Shown here piece after piece: positions 53,059 through 61,661 of a stretch of 64,000 nt of DNA. Origin of the DNA: Actinomycetes bacterium (GTDB taxonomy: Bacteria; Actinomycetota; Actinomycetes; Propionibacteriales; Nocardioidaceae). Where the stretch lies: contig JAEWXC010000017.1 in NCBI GenBank assembly GCA_023396115.1, positions 1 through 64,000 on the forward strand, written 5' to 3'. Every line of letters begins with the position of its first letter. The first letter of the stretch is position 1. The notes under the pieces were generated by a model. The model had not been told where the DNA came from. It ran no database searches and saw only the letters and a program-made list of their open reading frames with translations. The translations under genes and the position numbers were made by a program.

Positions 53059-53982
53059 TCAGACCTCCACCTTGGCGGCCTTGCGGGCCAGCCAGATGCC
53101 GAAGAGGAACAGCGACAGCGATACCACGAAGATGACCACCCCGACGGTGGTGGACAGCACCGCACGCATGCCGCCCTCGACCGAGCTGTGCACCAGCAGC
53201 ACCATCATCAGACCGAGGACCGAGACCGCAAGCACGGTCGCGCGGGAGCCGGCGACCAGGGTGTTGACCTCGCGGCGCAGGTCGCGCCGGGTCTCCAGGG
53301 CCTCGGTGATGCCCTGCAGGGCGGTGACGATCTTGCCGCCGGCGCGGGCCTGGATGACCAGCACGTTGACCAGCACCGCCAGCTCGCGCGAGGGCATCCG
53401 GTCGCCCATCCGGGTCAGCGCCGCGTCCATCGACGACCCGAGCACCAGCTCCTCGTTCACCCGGGCCAGCTCCGAGCGGGTCGGCTCGATCGACTCCTGC
53501 GCGGCCAGGGAGAGTCCAGCGCGCAGGGACAGTCCGGCGCTGGCGGAGTTGGCCAGCAGGCGGGCCAGGTCGGGCAGCTGGTCGACGAACTTGATGTAGC
53601 GGGCCTCCTCGCGGCGCTTGAACATCGAACGCGCCCCCAGCACCGCCAGGGTCATCGCGATGATGCACAGCACCGGGCCACCGATCGACCACGAGACGAT
53701 CCCGAGCACGACCAGGACCACGGCCCCACCCAGCAGGGTGTCGGCCACCGGCCAGGACAGGTCGGCGTTGTCGAGGGTGCGCCGCAGCCGGGCGCCCCGC
53801 GGCGTGTGGGTGACCCGCTTCTCGACCGCGCGCCGCAGCCGGGCCAGGGCCGAGGAGTCCTCGGGGGCCAGCACGAACGCGATGTCGGCCCGGCGGGCCC
53901 GTTCACCGGACAGCACCCAGATGCCCACCAGCGCCAGGGCGAGGGTGCCCAGGAGCAGCAGGATGATGGTGGGGATGGTCAT
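53059..53982 (-). CDS. tadB: Tad secretion inner-membrane protein TadB (T2SF domain)
   Basis: A 307-residue paralogue of TadC: helix at 3-24, two helices near 90-130, T2SF domain (FVDQLPDLARLLANSASAGL, LARVNEELVLGSSMDAALTR, VLVIQARAGGKIVTALQGIT) and two C-terminal helices. TadB and TadC normally form a hetero-complex above the TadA ATPase. Its ATG overlaps the tadA stop codon (TGATG), so translation is coupled. Confidence 0.92.
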   Translation of the reverse strand: MTIPTIILLLLGTLALALVGIWVLSGERARRADIAFVLAPEDSSALARLRRAVEKRVTHTPRGARLRRTLDNADLSWPVADTLLGGAVVLVVLGIVSWSIGGPVLCIIAMTLAVLGARSMFKRREEARYIKFVDQLPDLARLLANSASAGLSLRAGLSLAAQESIEPTRSELARVNEELVLGSSMDAALTRMGDRMPSRELAVLVNVLVIQARAGGKIVTALQGITEALETRRDLRREVNTLVAGSRATVLAVSVLGLMMVLLVHSSVEGGMRAVLSTTVGVVIFVVSLSLFLFGIWLARKAAKVEV

Positions 53983-55295
53983 CAGAACCCCTCGGCCTCG
54001 GGGGCGTGCAGGAACTCGTCGGGGATCGGCAGGCCGGTCAGCCGGATCCGCTCGGCGTAGCGGGCCGGGAGCCGGTGCCGCACCTCGGTGCCCACGACCG
54101 GGCCGGTGCCGCTCCACGGCTCCGGGAGGAACTGGTAGACCGGGTACATCTTGTACTGCTCGCGGTGCCGCGAGACGAGCAGCACGATCTCGGTGATCCG
54201 GCGCGACTTGTCGGCCAGGCGGCTCAGCTGGACCACGCAGTCGATGGCCGAGTTGATCTGGTCGCGCAGGGTCGCGTCGGGCAGCTGGACGTCGGCCATC
54301 GTGCACAGCGTCTCGAACCGCAGGAACGCGTCCTCGGCGGTGTTGGCGTGGATGGTGGCCAACGAGCCCTCGTGACCGGTGTTCATCGCCTGCAGCATGT
54401 CCAGCGCCTCACCACCACGGGTCTCACCGACGATGATCCGGTCGGGCCGCATGCGCAGCGAGTTGCGGACCAGGTCGCGGATGGTGACCTCACCCTTGCC
54501 CTCGACGTTGGCGGGGCGGGTCTCGAGCCGGATGACGTGCCGCTGCTGCAGCGCCAGCTCGGCGGCGTCCTCGATGGTGACGATCCGCTCCTGGGCGGGG
54601 ATGTAGTTCGACAGCGCGTTGAGCATGGTGGTCTTGCCCGAACCGGTACCGCCGGAGACGACCAGGTTGAACTCGGCCTTGATGAACGCGTCCAGCAGCT
54701 GCGCGGTGGGCGCGTCCAGGGCACCGAACTCGATCAGCCGGGCGATGGTGAACGGCCGCGGGAAGCGTCGGATGGTGATCGTCGGGCCGTCGACGGCCAG
54801 CGGCGGGACGATGACGTTGACCCGCTCGCCGCCGGCCAGACGGGCGTCCACCATCGGGCTGGACTCGTCGACGCGACGGTTGACGGTGGCCACGATCCGG
54901 TCGATGACCTGGTAGACCTGCTCGACCGAGGAGAACTTCAGCGGCAGTTCCTGGATGTGGCCGGCCCGCTCGACGTAGATCGTCTCGTGGCCGTTGACCA
55001 TGATCTCGGTGATCGACTCGTCGCGCAGCAGCGGCTCCAGGACACCCAGGCCCAGTGCCTCGTCGACCACCCGGCGGACCAGCGAGTTGCGTTCCCGGTT
55101 GGTCAGCAGCGGGCCCTCACGGGTCAGCAGCGAGGCGACCACGCGCTCCAGCCGGGCACGGCGCTGCTCCTCGGTCAGCGAGGACAGCTCGGAGAGGTCG
55201 ACCTCCTCCAGGAGCATCGTCTTGAGGTAGGCGACGCCGTTGTCGTTGACGACGGAGTCGATCTGGACCTCGTTCTTGCGTTCACGCAGGGACAT
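53982..55295 (-). CDS. tadA: Tad pilus ATPase (CpaF/TadA)
   Basis: A 437-residue secretion ATPase. N-terminal domain about 1-110 (VDEALGLGVLEPLLRDESIT, EIMVNGHETIYVERAGHIQ), Walker A VVSGGTGSGKTTMLNAL, acidic IEDAAELALQQ box, and Walker B/His box IIVGETRGGEALDMLQAMNT followed by GHEGSLATIHANT. It forms a cytoplasmic hexamer that powers Flp assembly. ATG 55295; 72 bases separate it from the upstream tadE. Confidence 0.95.
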   Translation of the reverse strand: MSLRERKNEVQIDSVVNDNGVAYLKTMLLEEVDLSELSSLTEEQRRARLERVVASLLTREGPLLTNRERNSLVRRVVDEALGLGVLEPLLRDESITEIMVNGHETIYVERAGHIQELPLKFSSVEQVYQVIDRIVATVNRRVDESSPMVDARLAGGERVNVIVPPLAVDGPTITIRRFPRPFTIARLIEFGALDAPTAQLLDAFIKAEFNLVVSGGTGSGKTTMLNALSNYIPAQERIVTIEDAAELALQQRHVIRLETRPANVEGKGEVTIRDLVRNSLRMRPDRIIVGETRGGEALDMLQAMNTGHEGSLATIHANTAEDAFLRFETLCTMADVQLPDATLRDQINSAIDCVVQLSRLADKSRRITEIVLLVSRHREQYKMYPVYQFLPEPWSGTGPVVGTEVRHRLPARYAERIRLTGLPIPDEFLHAPEAEGF

Positions 55296-55368
55296 CGGGG
55301 GTTCCAGCCAATCTCTGGGGCGGGTGTCGGACGGGCCGGGGCCTCGGTCGACGCAGTCGGGACGCGGG

Positions 55369-55803
55369 TCAGTCGGTGTCGGGCATCACGGAGTAACGGG
55401 TGACGGTGATGTCGAGCCCCTTCACCCCGAAGCCCATGAACGGGATCTTCACCTTGGCCTCGGCCGAGACGGCACCGAACCCGGCGCCACCACGCACCTC
55501 GGGCTCCTCCCCGGCCCGGGAGCGGTCACCGGAGCCGGCGTCCACGTCGGGGTCGAAGATGCCGGGCACGGACCGCTCGGCCATCCGTTCGGCGCTGTTC
55601 GCGCTGGTGCCCTTGCTGACCTCGCGGGCGGCCAACCGGGCCGCGGACTCGGCGGAGACCGCGGCGTAGCCGAGCAGGAACAGCTGCAGGATCGCGCCGG
55701 CCACCAGGAGTGCCATCGGCAGGATCCCGAGCATCTCGATCGTGGCCTGGCCCTCCTCGGTGCGGCGACGCCTCAGCAGGGTGGAGCGGAACAGTCGGCG
55801 CAT
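55369..55803 (-). CDS. tadE: TadE family pseudopilin
   Basis: A 144-residue pseudopilin: arginine-rich leader RLFRSTLLRRRRTEEG, then QATIEMLGILPMALLVAGAI with the expected G/Q cleavage site and Glu5, and the TadE helix SAESAARLAAREVSKG. The C-terminal part is soluble (KVKIPFMGFGVKGLDITVTR). Its ATG overlaps the stop of the CpaE-TadE fusion gene. Two TadE domains, this and the fused one, plus a TadG-like protein would make the usual set of three minor pseudopilins. Confidence 0.9.
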   Translation of the reverse strand: MRRLFRSTLLRRRRTEEGQATIEMLGILPMALLVAGAILQLFLLGYAAVSAESAARLAAREVSKGTSANSAERMAERSVPGIFDPDVDAGSGDRSRAGEEPEVRGGAGFGAVSAEAKVKIPFMGFGVKGLDITVTRYSVMPDTD

Positions 55804-57386
55804 CAGTCGTCCTCCTCGGCTGCACTTCCCCTGGCCTTGATCGGCTGGTTGAGCCAGGGCACGACGGTCGGGGCCGTGAGGGTGGCCTCGTAGGTGGTGT
55901 CGTTGACCTCGCGGACCCGCACCTTGAAGAAGCCCGGTGCGGCGTCCTCGGCGGCCTTCTTGGCCTGGAAGTAGGTGCCGCCACGGGCGCTGACCCGGGC
56001 CGCGGCGTCCGCGGCGGTCCGGCTGGAGACGTTGGCGATGACCAGCAGGGTGAACTGGATCAGGATCATCGCGATCAGCATCGCCACCGCGAGACCGACG
56101 ACCGCCTCGATGGTCACCTGGCCGTCGTCCCCACGGCGACGCCGGCGCTTCTTGGCCTTCTTGTCCGGCTTGTCCCCGCGGCTCGCCTCCTCCAGCGTGA
56201 CGGGGGTGTCGCGGGCCGGCAGGGCCAGGTTCAGCTCACGGCCCAGGGAGATCACGGCCCGACGGAACGGCCCGTCCTCCAGGTCCACCGGGGCCATCGC
56301 GTTGGCCGCGGACTCGAGGCGCTTGGGGTCCTCGGGCACCGATGTGCGGAACGTCTCGGTGGAGAGCATCCGGGCACCGAACTCGGGCTGGATCTCGTTG
56401 CGGGCGCTGACCTTGTTGAACAGGATCGTGGCGTCGCCGGTCTTGGCCACCTGGAGCCGGTCGAGCATCTCCAGCTTGTCCTGGGCCGACCGGATGCTCG
56501 GCACGTCCGGCGTGGTGACCACGATCAGCTGGTCGGCGAACTCCATCGCCACCGCGGAGGCCTCCGAGACCACGGACCCGGCGTCGACGACGATCAGGTC
56601 GTAGTGCCCCTTGGCCACCCCGATGATGTGCCGGGCGACCTCGCCGGTGATGTCCTCGGCCTGCTCCCCCTGCGGGGGCGCCATCAGGGCACGCAGACCG
56701 CTGCGGTGCACGATCGAGGCCTCGTCCAGGTTCCGGCCGGTGAGCGAGTCGGCGATCAGGGTCAGGTCGGCCAGGGTGCGGCGCGGGGCGACGTCGAACA
56801 GGTGGCGCATGCCGCGCTGCTGCAGGTCCAGGTCGATCAGGCAGACCCGGTGGTCCCGGTTCGAGGCGATCGCCAGCAGCGCCGTGTGCAGCGCCACGGT
56901 CGAGGTGCCGACCCCGCCCTTGGACCCGGTGAACGCGATCAGCCGGCCGGGCTGGTCGCTGCCGCCGAAGGCCATGCCCGGCGCCATTGCCGTGCGCGAG
57001 CGCAGGTGGCGCTGCCAGGTGAGGATCGCGGGCAGCCGGTCGGCCAGCTCGTCGGGCGACGGCGGCGAGGACAGCAGTCCGCGGGCACCGGAGTCCATCG
57101 CGGCCTGGTACATCGACGGACCGTGGTCGGCGCTCATCACCAGCACCGCGACCTCGGGGGCCCGGTTCAGCAGGTCCCGGACCAGCGACTGGTAGGGCAT
57201 CGGGCCGATCTGGTCGTCGACCAGGACCAGGTCCAGGTCGATCGCCGAGTCCACGGCCAGCAGCAGGTCCGCCGAGGTCTCCGCGACTCCCAGCACCTCG
57301 ATCTCGTCACGCAGCTCGCTCAGCGTCGCCGAGACCTGGCTGCGCAGCTCCTCACTCGCGACCGCGAGCAGCAACCTGGCACTCAT
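55803..57386 (-). CDS. Fusion of CpaE/TadZ-type ATPase and TadE-type pseudopilin
   Basis: A 527-residue single frame. Residues 1-125 form a degenerate receiver (LVDDQIGPMPYQSLVRDLLN), 145-400 a MinD/ParA-like ATPase with deviant Walker A FTGSKGGVGTSTVALH and DLDLQQRGM; together these are CpaE/TadZ, which places the Tad machine. Residues 404-419 are Lys/Arg-rich (KKAKKRRRRR), then GDDG at 419-422 and QVTIEAVVGLAVAMLIAMIL, a complete TadE with Glu at +5 and AADAAARVSARG. G422/Q423 is thus a prepilin-peptidase-like site at the domain boundary. No in-frame ATG, GTG or TTG lies in the linker (about 56122-56190). ATG overlaps cpaB. Confidence 0.9.
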   Translation of the reverse strand: MSARLLLAVASEELRSQVSATLSELRDEIEVLGVAETSADLLLAVDSAIDLDLVLVDDQIGPMPYQSLVRDLLNRAPEVAVLVMSADHGPSMYQAAMDSGARGLLSSPPSPDELADRLPAILTWQRHLRSRTAMAPGMAFGGSDQPGRLIAFTGSKGGVGTSTVALHTALLAIASNRDHRVCLIDLDLQQRGMRHLFDVAPRRTLADLTLIADSLTGRNLDEASIVHRSGLRALMAPPQGEQAEDITGEVARHIIGVAKGHYDLIVVDAGSVVSEASAVAMEFADQLIVVTTPDVPSIRSAQDKLEMLDRLQVAKTGDATILFNKVSARNEIQPEFGARMLSTETFRTSVPEDPKRLESAANAMAPVDLEDGPFRRAVISLGRELNLALPARDTPVTLEEASRGDKPDKKAKKRRRRRGDDGQVTIEAVVGLAVAMLIAMILIQFTLLVIANVSSRTAADAAARVSARGGTYFQAKKAAEDAAPGFFKVRVREVNDTTYEATLTAPTVVPWLNQPIKARGSAAEEDD

Positions 57387-58108
57387 CGCTGTCCTCCTCG
57401 ACCCTGCGGGAACGTCTCGGCGTAGGTCTTGTTCTCGGGTGCCACCTCGGTGTCGTCGACCGGCGGTCGCAGCACGAGGCGGGTCTGGGCGGCGAAGGTC
57501 TCGGCGAAGGTCAGCGCCTTCACCTGGCCCTCGGCGGTGGCGAAGGTGATCGAGACCGCCTCGTTCTGCATCAGGATCCCGGCCGCGGAGGTCTTCTGCC
57601 GCTCCTGGGTCTGTCCGACGTTGATCACCAGCAGGTTCTGCGCGATCACCTTGGTCCGCGGGCCCACCATGGTGATGCCCTCGTCGAAGGTGGCCCAGAC
57701 GTCGACCCGGTCCCCGGGGCGAATCTTGCCGGCGACACCGGTCTCGGCGTCGACCATGATCGCGATCTCACGCTCGCCCGGCTTCAGCGACGGCCGCTGC
57801 ACCAGGTTGGAGGCCTGCAGCAGCGTGCCCTCGCTGAGCTGCGCCGCGGTGACCCGACCGGTCAGGTCCGACAGCGTGGTCACCGACTGGGCCGGCAGCC
57901 ACCGCTTGGGGATCTCGACCTCCTCGACCGCGTCGGCGGGGATCTCGGTGAACGCCGGGACCGGCTTGGTGATCACGTACGCGGGGACCCGGTCACCGAC
58001 CTGGGCCTCGACGTCGTTCACGTAGCTGACCACACCGAAGAAGACGGCCACGGCGCAGATCACGGCTGCACCGAGGAACATCCATCCGTAGCGTTGGCGG
58101 GGATTCAT
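57383..58108 (-). CDS. cpaB: Flp pilus assembly protein CpaB (SAF domain)
   Basis: A 241-residue protein: N-terminal helix (residues 8-28), SAF domain (about 40-105: YVITKPVPAFTEIPADAVEE, AQLSEGTLLQASNL) and an RcpC/CpaB C-terminal part (GEREIAIMVDAETGVAGKIR, PGDRVDVWATF). In diderms CpaB stabilises the outer-membrane secretin; in this monoderm it probably acts in the extracytoplasmic wall zone. Overlaps the upstream and downstream genes by ATGA, so the locus is read as one unit. Confidence 0.92.
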   Translation of the reverse strand: MNPRQRYGWMFLGAAVICAVAVFFGVVSYVNDVEAQVGDRVPAYVITKPVPAFTEIPADAVEEVEIPKRWLPAQSVTTLSDLTGRVTAAQLSEGTLLQASNLVQRPSLKPGEREIAIMVDAETGVAGKIRPGDRVDVWATFDEGITMVGPRTKVIAQNLLVINVGQTQERQKTSAAGILMQNEAVSITFATAEGQVKALTFAETFAAQTRLVLRPPVDDTEVAPENKTYAETFPQGRGGQR

Positions 58109-58914
58109 GCAACGAGCTCCTCACGGGCGGAACAGAACGGGCAGGACCCCGACGTGGCGCCACCGCAGTGGACGCACCGGCCGAAGGGCTGACGGGAGAG
58201 GTGGGCGACGACGGTGTCCACGTTGCGCGGCACCAGCGTCTCCTCGTAGTAGGTGGAGCGTCCCCACCAGCGGACGTTGTCGTCCACGGTGCCCAGCGGG
58301 ACGCTCTGGGCGATGTTCAGGCCCGGAACGGCGACCCGGGAGGCGAGCCGGTCCTGGCCGTCGACCACGCGGTCGACGTCCTGGAACAGCGGCTGGTGCT
58401 CCGGCGCGCGGCCGGTGGAGAGGTGGGCGGCGTCGTCGAGCCAGCCGGCCAGCGTCATCCCGGGCACCCAGGAGGCCAGGTGCTGACCGAACGTCACGCC
58501 GGGCACGGTCAGGCCGGCGACGCTGGAGACGACGATGCGGGTCTCCAGGATGCCGGGCTCACGACGCAGCGAGGCGATCGCGACACCGGCCGGCACGCCA
58601 CGGGCGGCCAGGGCGGCCAGCCAGGTCGAGCGGGCCGAGAGACCGGTCGGCGGGACCTCGACCGAGACCCCCACCACGCGGTGCTTGCGGGCCAGGGCGC
58701 GCAGCACCCCCAGCTCGTGCTCCTGCCGACGGCCGTGCGCGTGCACGAACAGCAGCGGGAACCGGGTGGGCTGGGAGTTGAGCACGTTGAGCGCCTCGTC
58801 GAGGAAGCCCTCGCGCCCGGGGTCGGGCAGGGTCAGCACACGCCGGTGGTCCGGATGTGCTGTGAGCCTGGCCGGCTCGTGGCCGCACGCGACCACCGTG
58901 AAGGTTGATGCCAC
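58105..58914 (-). CDS. Unknown protein with C-terminal zinc-ribbon, first gene of the Tad operon
   Basis: A 269-residue soluble protein. It has no signal peptide and looks alpha/beta (residues 40-110: FLDEALNVLNSQPTRFPLLF, LARKHRVVGVSVEVPP). The last 25 residues hold CVHCGGATSGSCPFC (CxxC-x7-CxxC), a likely zinc ribbon. I recognise no family. Its position at the head of the pilus operon and its overlap with cpaB (ATGA) suggest a cytoplasmic assembly or regulatory role; the ribbon could bind nucleic acid or protein. GTG 58914 follows GGGGAG at a suitable distance. Confidence 0.72.
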   Translation of the reverse strand: MASTFTVVACGHEPARLTAHPDHRRVLTLPDPGREGFLDEALNVLNSQPTRFPLLFVHAHGRRQEHELGVLRALARKHRVVGVSVEVPPTGLSARSTWLAALAARGVPAGVAIASLRREPGILETRIVVSSVAGLTVPGVTFGQHLASWVPGMTLAGWLDDAAHLSTGRAPEHQPLFQDVDRVVDGQDRLASRVAVPGLNIAQSVPLGTVDDNVRWWGRSTYYEETLVPRNVDTVVAHLSRQPFGRCVHCGGATSGSCPFCSAREELVA

Positions 58915-59045
58915 AGAGTTCTCCCCGGGAAGCAGTCCTGCCCTGACGAGGAAGCAACTACCCCCGCCCGGGTGGCACAAACCTGGGGACGACTGCCCGG
59001 TTGGTGAAGATTTCGGTGGACCCGGCTCCGGGGACCCGGCGAGGA

Positions 59046-59093
59046 GTCCGACCGGGAGTCCGGCGGGGCGTCCGGGCAGGTGTCCGGGGAGCG
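59046..59093. repeat. Four 12-bp tandem repeats starting GTCCG
   Basis: GTCCG recurs at 59046, 59058, 59070 and 59082, exactly 12 bp apart, within units such as GTCCGACCGGGA and GTCCGGCGGGGC. It lies in the divergent intergenic region between the Tad operon and the VWA gene, just before the promoter of the latter, and could be a short satellite or a regulator site. No ORF is needed to explain it. Confidence 0.6.
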
Positions 59094-59100
59094 GCTCGTC

Positions 59101-59129
59101 TTGACGCTGCGTCGCGCCACCCGTGTACG
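59101..59129 (+). promoter_or_regulatory. Probable promoter of the VWA gene
   Basis: TTGACG (59101-59106), a 17-base spacer and TGTACG (59124-59129), 45 bases before the ATG. The -35 is good, the -10 weaker. Confidence 0.5.
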
Positions 59130-59173
59130 TTCACGGCCAGTCGAGAACTCGTCCCCGACCACGAGGAGACGGC

Positions 59174-61093
59174 ATGTCCGCTCGGGACCGCACGCCGATG
59201 ACCCACCGACCCGTCCAACGCCGTCGCGGGGCCCGCGCCCTCGGCGCCGGGGCCCTGGCCTCGCTGCTCGCTCTGGGGATGGCCAGCGCCACCCCGTGGG
59301 TCTCCGCCGGTGCCGCCGGCCCGCTGGCCGCCGCCGACGAGCCCGCCCCCAGCGGACCCGGCAAGGTGATGCTGGTCCTGGACTCCTCGGGCTCGATGGC
59401 CGAGAAGGCCTCCGGCGGCCAGACCAAGATCGCCGCCGCCAAGCAGGCGCTGCGCAGCACCATCAAGGCGATGCCCGACGAGCAGGTGGTGGGCCTGCGG
59501 GTCTACGGCTCGAAGGTGTTCCAGGCCTCCGACCCGGGCGCCTGCACCGACTCGGTGCTGGTGGCCGAGCCCGACACCGGCAACCGGGACAAGATGCTCG
59601 CCGCGGTGGAGAAGTACCGCCCCTACGGCGAGACCCCGATCGGGTACGCCCTGGCCGAGGCCGGCAAGGACCTGGGCAACGAGGGCAACCGCAACATCAT
59701 CCTGGTCTCCGACGGGGTGCCCACCTGCAAGCCCGACCCGTGCCAGGTGGCGCGCGAGCTGTCCAAGAAGGGCATCAACCTGCGCATCGACGTGGTCGGT
59801 CTGGACGTGGACAGCACGGCCCGAGAGGCGCTGCAGTGCATCGCCGACGCCGGCAACGGCACCTACTACGACGCGACCGACGCCGACGACCTGGCCTCGA
59901 GCCTGAACAAGGTCGCCGAGCGGGCCGCCCGGGGCTACCAGACCGTCGGCACCCCGGTCGACGGCACGCCCGAGCCCACCGGCGCGCCCGAGATCACCGC
60001 CGGTGACTGGGTCGACGACCTCGAGGAGGGTCAGGAGACCTACCACTACACGGTCCGTCGCGAGATCCCCGGCTCGGTGCTGATGACCGGGGCCAGCTGG
60101 CGCACCAAGGGCACCAACCTGGGCCGGGCGGCCCTGAGCCTGCCCGACGGCACCTCGTGCGGCTCGGAGGTCTCGGTCGGCGGCGCGGAGAGCCTGGCCG
60201 TGGCCTCGGCCTCTGCCGGCACCGAGGACCCCGAGGACCCGTGCAGCACCGCCGAGGAGCTGGTGCTGAGCGTCGAGTTCGGCGCCATCGCCGGCGACAC
60301 CGCACCGACCGCGGAGATCCGGGTCACCGAGCTCGCCCCGGTGCAGAACGCCGACGAGCTGCCCGCCCCGGTCGCCCAGCCGGTGCCGTGGAGCGCCCCG
60401 GCCCGGTCCAAGCCCACGCCGGTCAGCGGCGGCACCTCCTTCGCGGACGCCGAGCCGCTCGAGCCGGGATCGTTCTCCGGCGAGATCGTGCCGGGCGAGA
60501 CCCTCACCTTCACCGTCGACGCCGGCTGGGGACAGTCGGTCGACGCCGCGGTCAGCGTGCCGAAGCTGAAGCCCGAGCTCGCCGACGCGCTGCTCCGGGC
60601 GCGCCTGGGGATCTCGGTCTTCTCCCCGGCGCGGACCTCGGCCGGCGCGGACCGCACCGAGCCCGACACCGACACGCTGGCCTCGCTCAACGCCCCCGGC
60701 GCGAGCGTCGCCACCACCACCGGGCCGATCGCGTGGACCAACCTGACCGAGAGCGGTCGTGAGGGCGCCTCCCTCGGAGGGCTGCAGACGGTCGTGGTGC
60801 ACCTGGAGAAGGGCGCCTCGGACTCCGTCCCGGTGCCGTTCCGCCTCGACCTGGCGGTCTCCGGCGAGGTGGCCGGCGAGCCGGTCTTCGAGGTGCCCAC
60901 CGAGACCGACGAGCCGACCGGGGAGGCCTCCACCTCCGCCACCGACGAGCCGGCCGCGGACGCCGCGGAGGAGAACTCCTCCGACGAGGGCACGCCGCGC
61001 TGGCTGTGGGGCGTGGGCGGGGTGGCGCTGCTGGCCGTGCTGGCCGGCGCCGGTGTCGCGCTGTCTCGCCGCCGGGGCACCCCCGGCTCCTGA
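59174..61093 (+). CDS. Large VWA-domain surface protein, membrane anchored
   Basis: A 639-residue exported protein: signal peptide (about 20-52), VWA domain (66-255) with MIDAS LVLDSSGSMAEK, GETPIGYAL and LVSDGVPTCKPDPC, several beta-rich domains (270-570), an acidic Thr/Glu linker (575-600) and a C-terminal helix with RRRG anchor. The VWA domain is clearly paralogous to that of the protein at the other end of the Tad locus: both keep GLRVYG, TPIG, the Cys pair after SDG and LQCI. It is transcribed divergently from the pilus operon. Adhesin-like role in surface attachment is inferred. GAGGAG precedes the ATG. Confidence 0.88.
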   Translation: MSARDRTPMTHRPVQRRRGARALGAGALASLLALGMASATPWVSAGAAGPLAAADEPAPSGPGKVMLVLDSSGSMAEKASGGQTKIAAAKQALRSTIKAMPDEQVVGLRVYGSKVFQASDPGACTDSVLVAEPDTGNRDKMLAAVEKYRPYGETPIGYALAEAGKDLGNEGNRNIILVSDGVPTCKPDPCQVARELSKKGINLRIDVVGLDVDSTAREALQCIADAGNGTYYDATDADDLASSLNKVAERAARGYQTVGTPVDGTPEPTGAPEITAGDWVDDLEEGQETYHYTVRREIPGSVLMTGASWRTKGTNLGRAALSLPDGTSCGSEVSVGGAESLAVASASAGTEDPEDPCSTAEELVLSVEFGAIAGDTAPTAEIRVTELAPVQNADELPAPVAQPVPWSAPARSKPTPVSGGTSFADAEPLEPGSFSGEIVPGETLTFTVDAGWGQSVDAAVSVPKLKPELADALLRARLGISVFSPARTSAGADRTEPDTDTLASLNAPGASVATTTGPIAWTNLTESGREGASLGGLQTVVVHLEKGASDSVPVPFRLDLAVSGEVAGEPVFEVPTETDEPTGEASTSATDEPAADAAEENSSDEGTPRWLWGVGGVALLAVLAGAGVALSRRRGTPGS

Positions 61094-61116
61094 CCCCCGG
61101 AACAGACCCGGTACCG

Positions 61117-61155
61117 GGGTCGCGGCGGGCAGCGAGGTTTGCCCGACCGCGACCC
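61117..61155 (+). terminator. Hairpin terminator after the VWA gene
   Basis: A 15-bp stem with one bulged base (GGGTCGCGGCGGGCA with TGCCCGACCGCGACCC) about 24 bases after the stop and about 60 bases before the next start. Confidence 0.75.
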
Positions 61156-61213
61156 GGGGCAGGGTCGCGGTGGTCGGGCGTTCGCCCCGACCTCCGTCAC
61201 ACGGGAGTCAGCA

Positions 61214-61558
61214 ATGAGGGAACTGTTCGTCGCAGGCCGCCGGGTCGCCGACGTGGAGATGGCCGTCACCCCGCGCACCCGCGGCAAGGGGCTGCTGGGC
61301 CGGACCGGCCTGAGCGGCGCGCTGTGGCTCGCCCCCGCCCGCCAGGTGCACACCTACCGGATGAAGTTCGCCATCGACGTGGCCCACGTGGACCGCAACG
61401 GCACCGTGATCCACACCCAGACCATGCCACCGGGTCGACTCGGTCCCTGGAAGCGGCGTGCCCGCGGGGTCCTGGAGGCCGAGGCCGGGTCGTTCGAGGC
61501 CTGGGGCCTGACCCCCGGGGTGCAGGTCGAGCTGGTCGCCCCGGCGATGTCCGCCTGA
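61214..61558 (+). CDS. DUF192 domain protein
   Basis: A 114-residue DUF192 protein (VEMAVTPRTRGKGLLGRTGL, ALWLAPARQVHTYRMKFAID, VLEAEAGSFEAWGLTPGVQV). The family has no established biochemical role; there is no signal peptide here. It lies 120 bases after the VWA gene, separated by a hairpin. Occurrence next to pilus loci is something I have seen elsewhere but cannot quantify. GGGAG precedes the ATG. Confidence 0.9.
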   Translation: MRELFVAGRRVADVEMAVTPRTRGKGLLGRTGLSGALWLAPARQVHTYRMKFAIDVAHVDRNGTVIHTQTMPPGRLGPWKRRARGVLEAEAGSFEAWGLTPGVQVELVAPAMSA

Positions 61559-61661
61559 ACCACCTCCACCTGAGCCACGTCACCCTGAGCCGGGTCACCG
61601 GACGGAGCACGGCAGCACCGGCCCGATCGGTGCCCCGCGCGGTGCGGCACAATCGAGGGTC

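Noticed and set aside
59001..59201. Peptide with GVRP/GVRR/GVRA/GVRG repeats
   Set aside because: It is the translation of the 12-bp tandem repeat in a promoter region; no ribosome binding site and it overlaps the VWA gene start.
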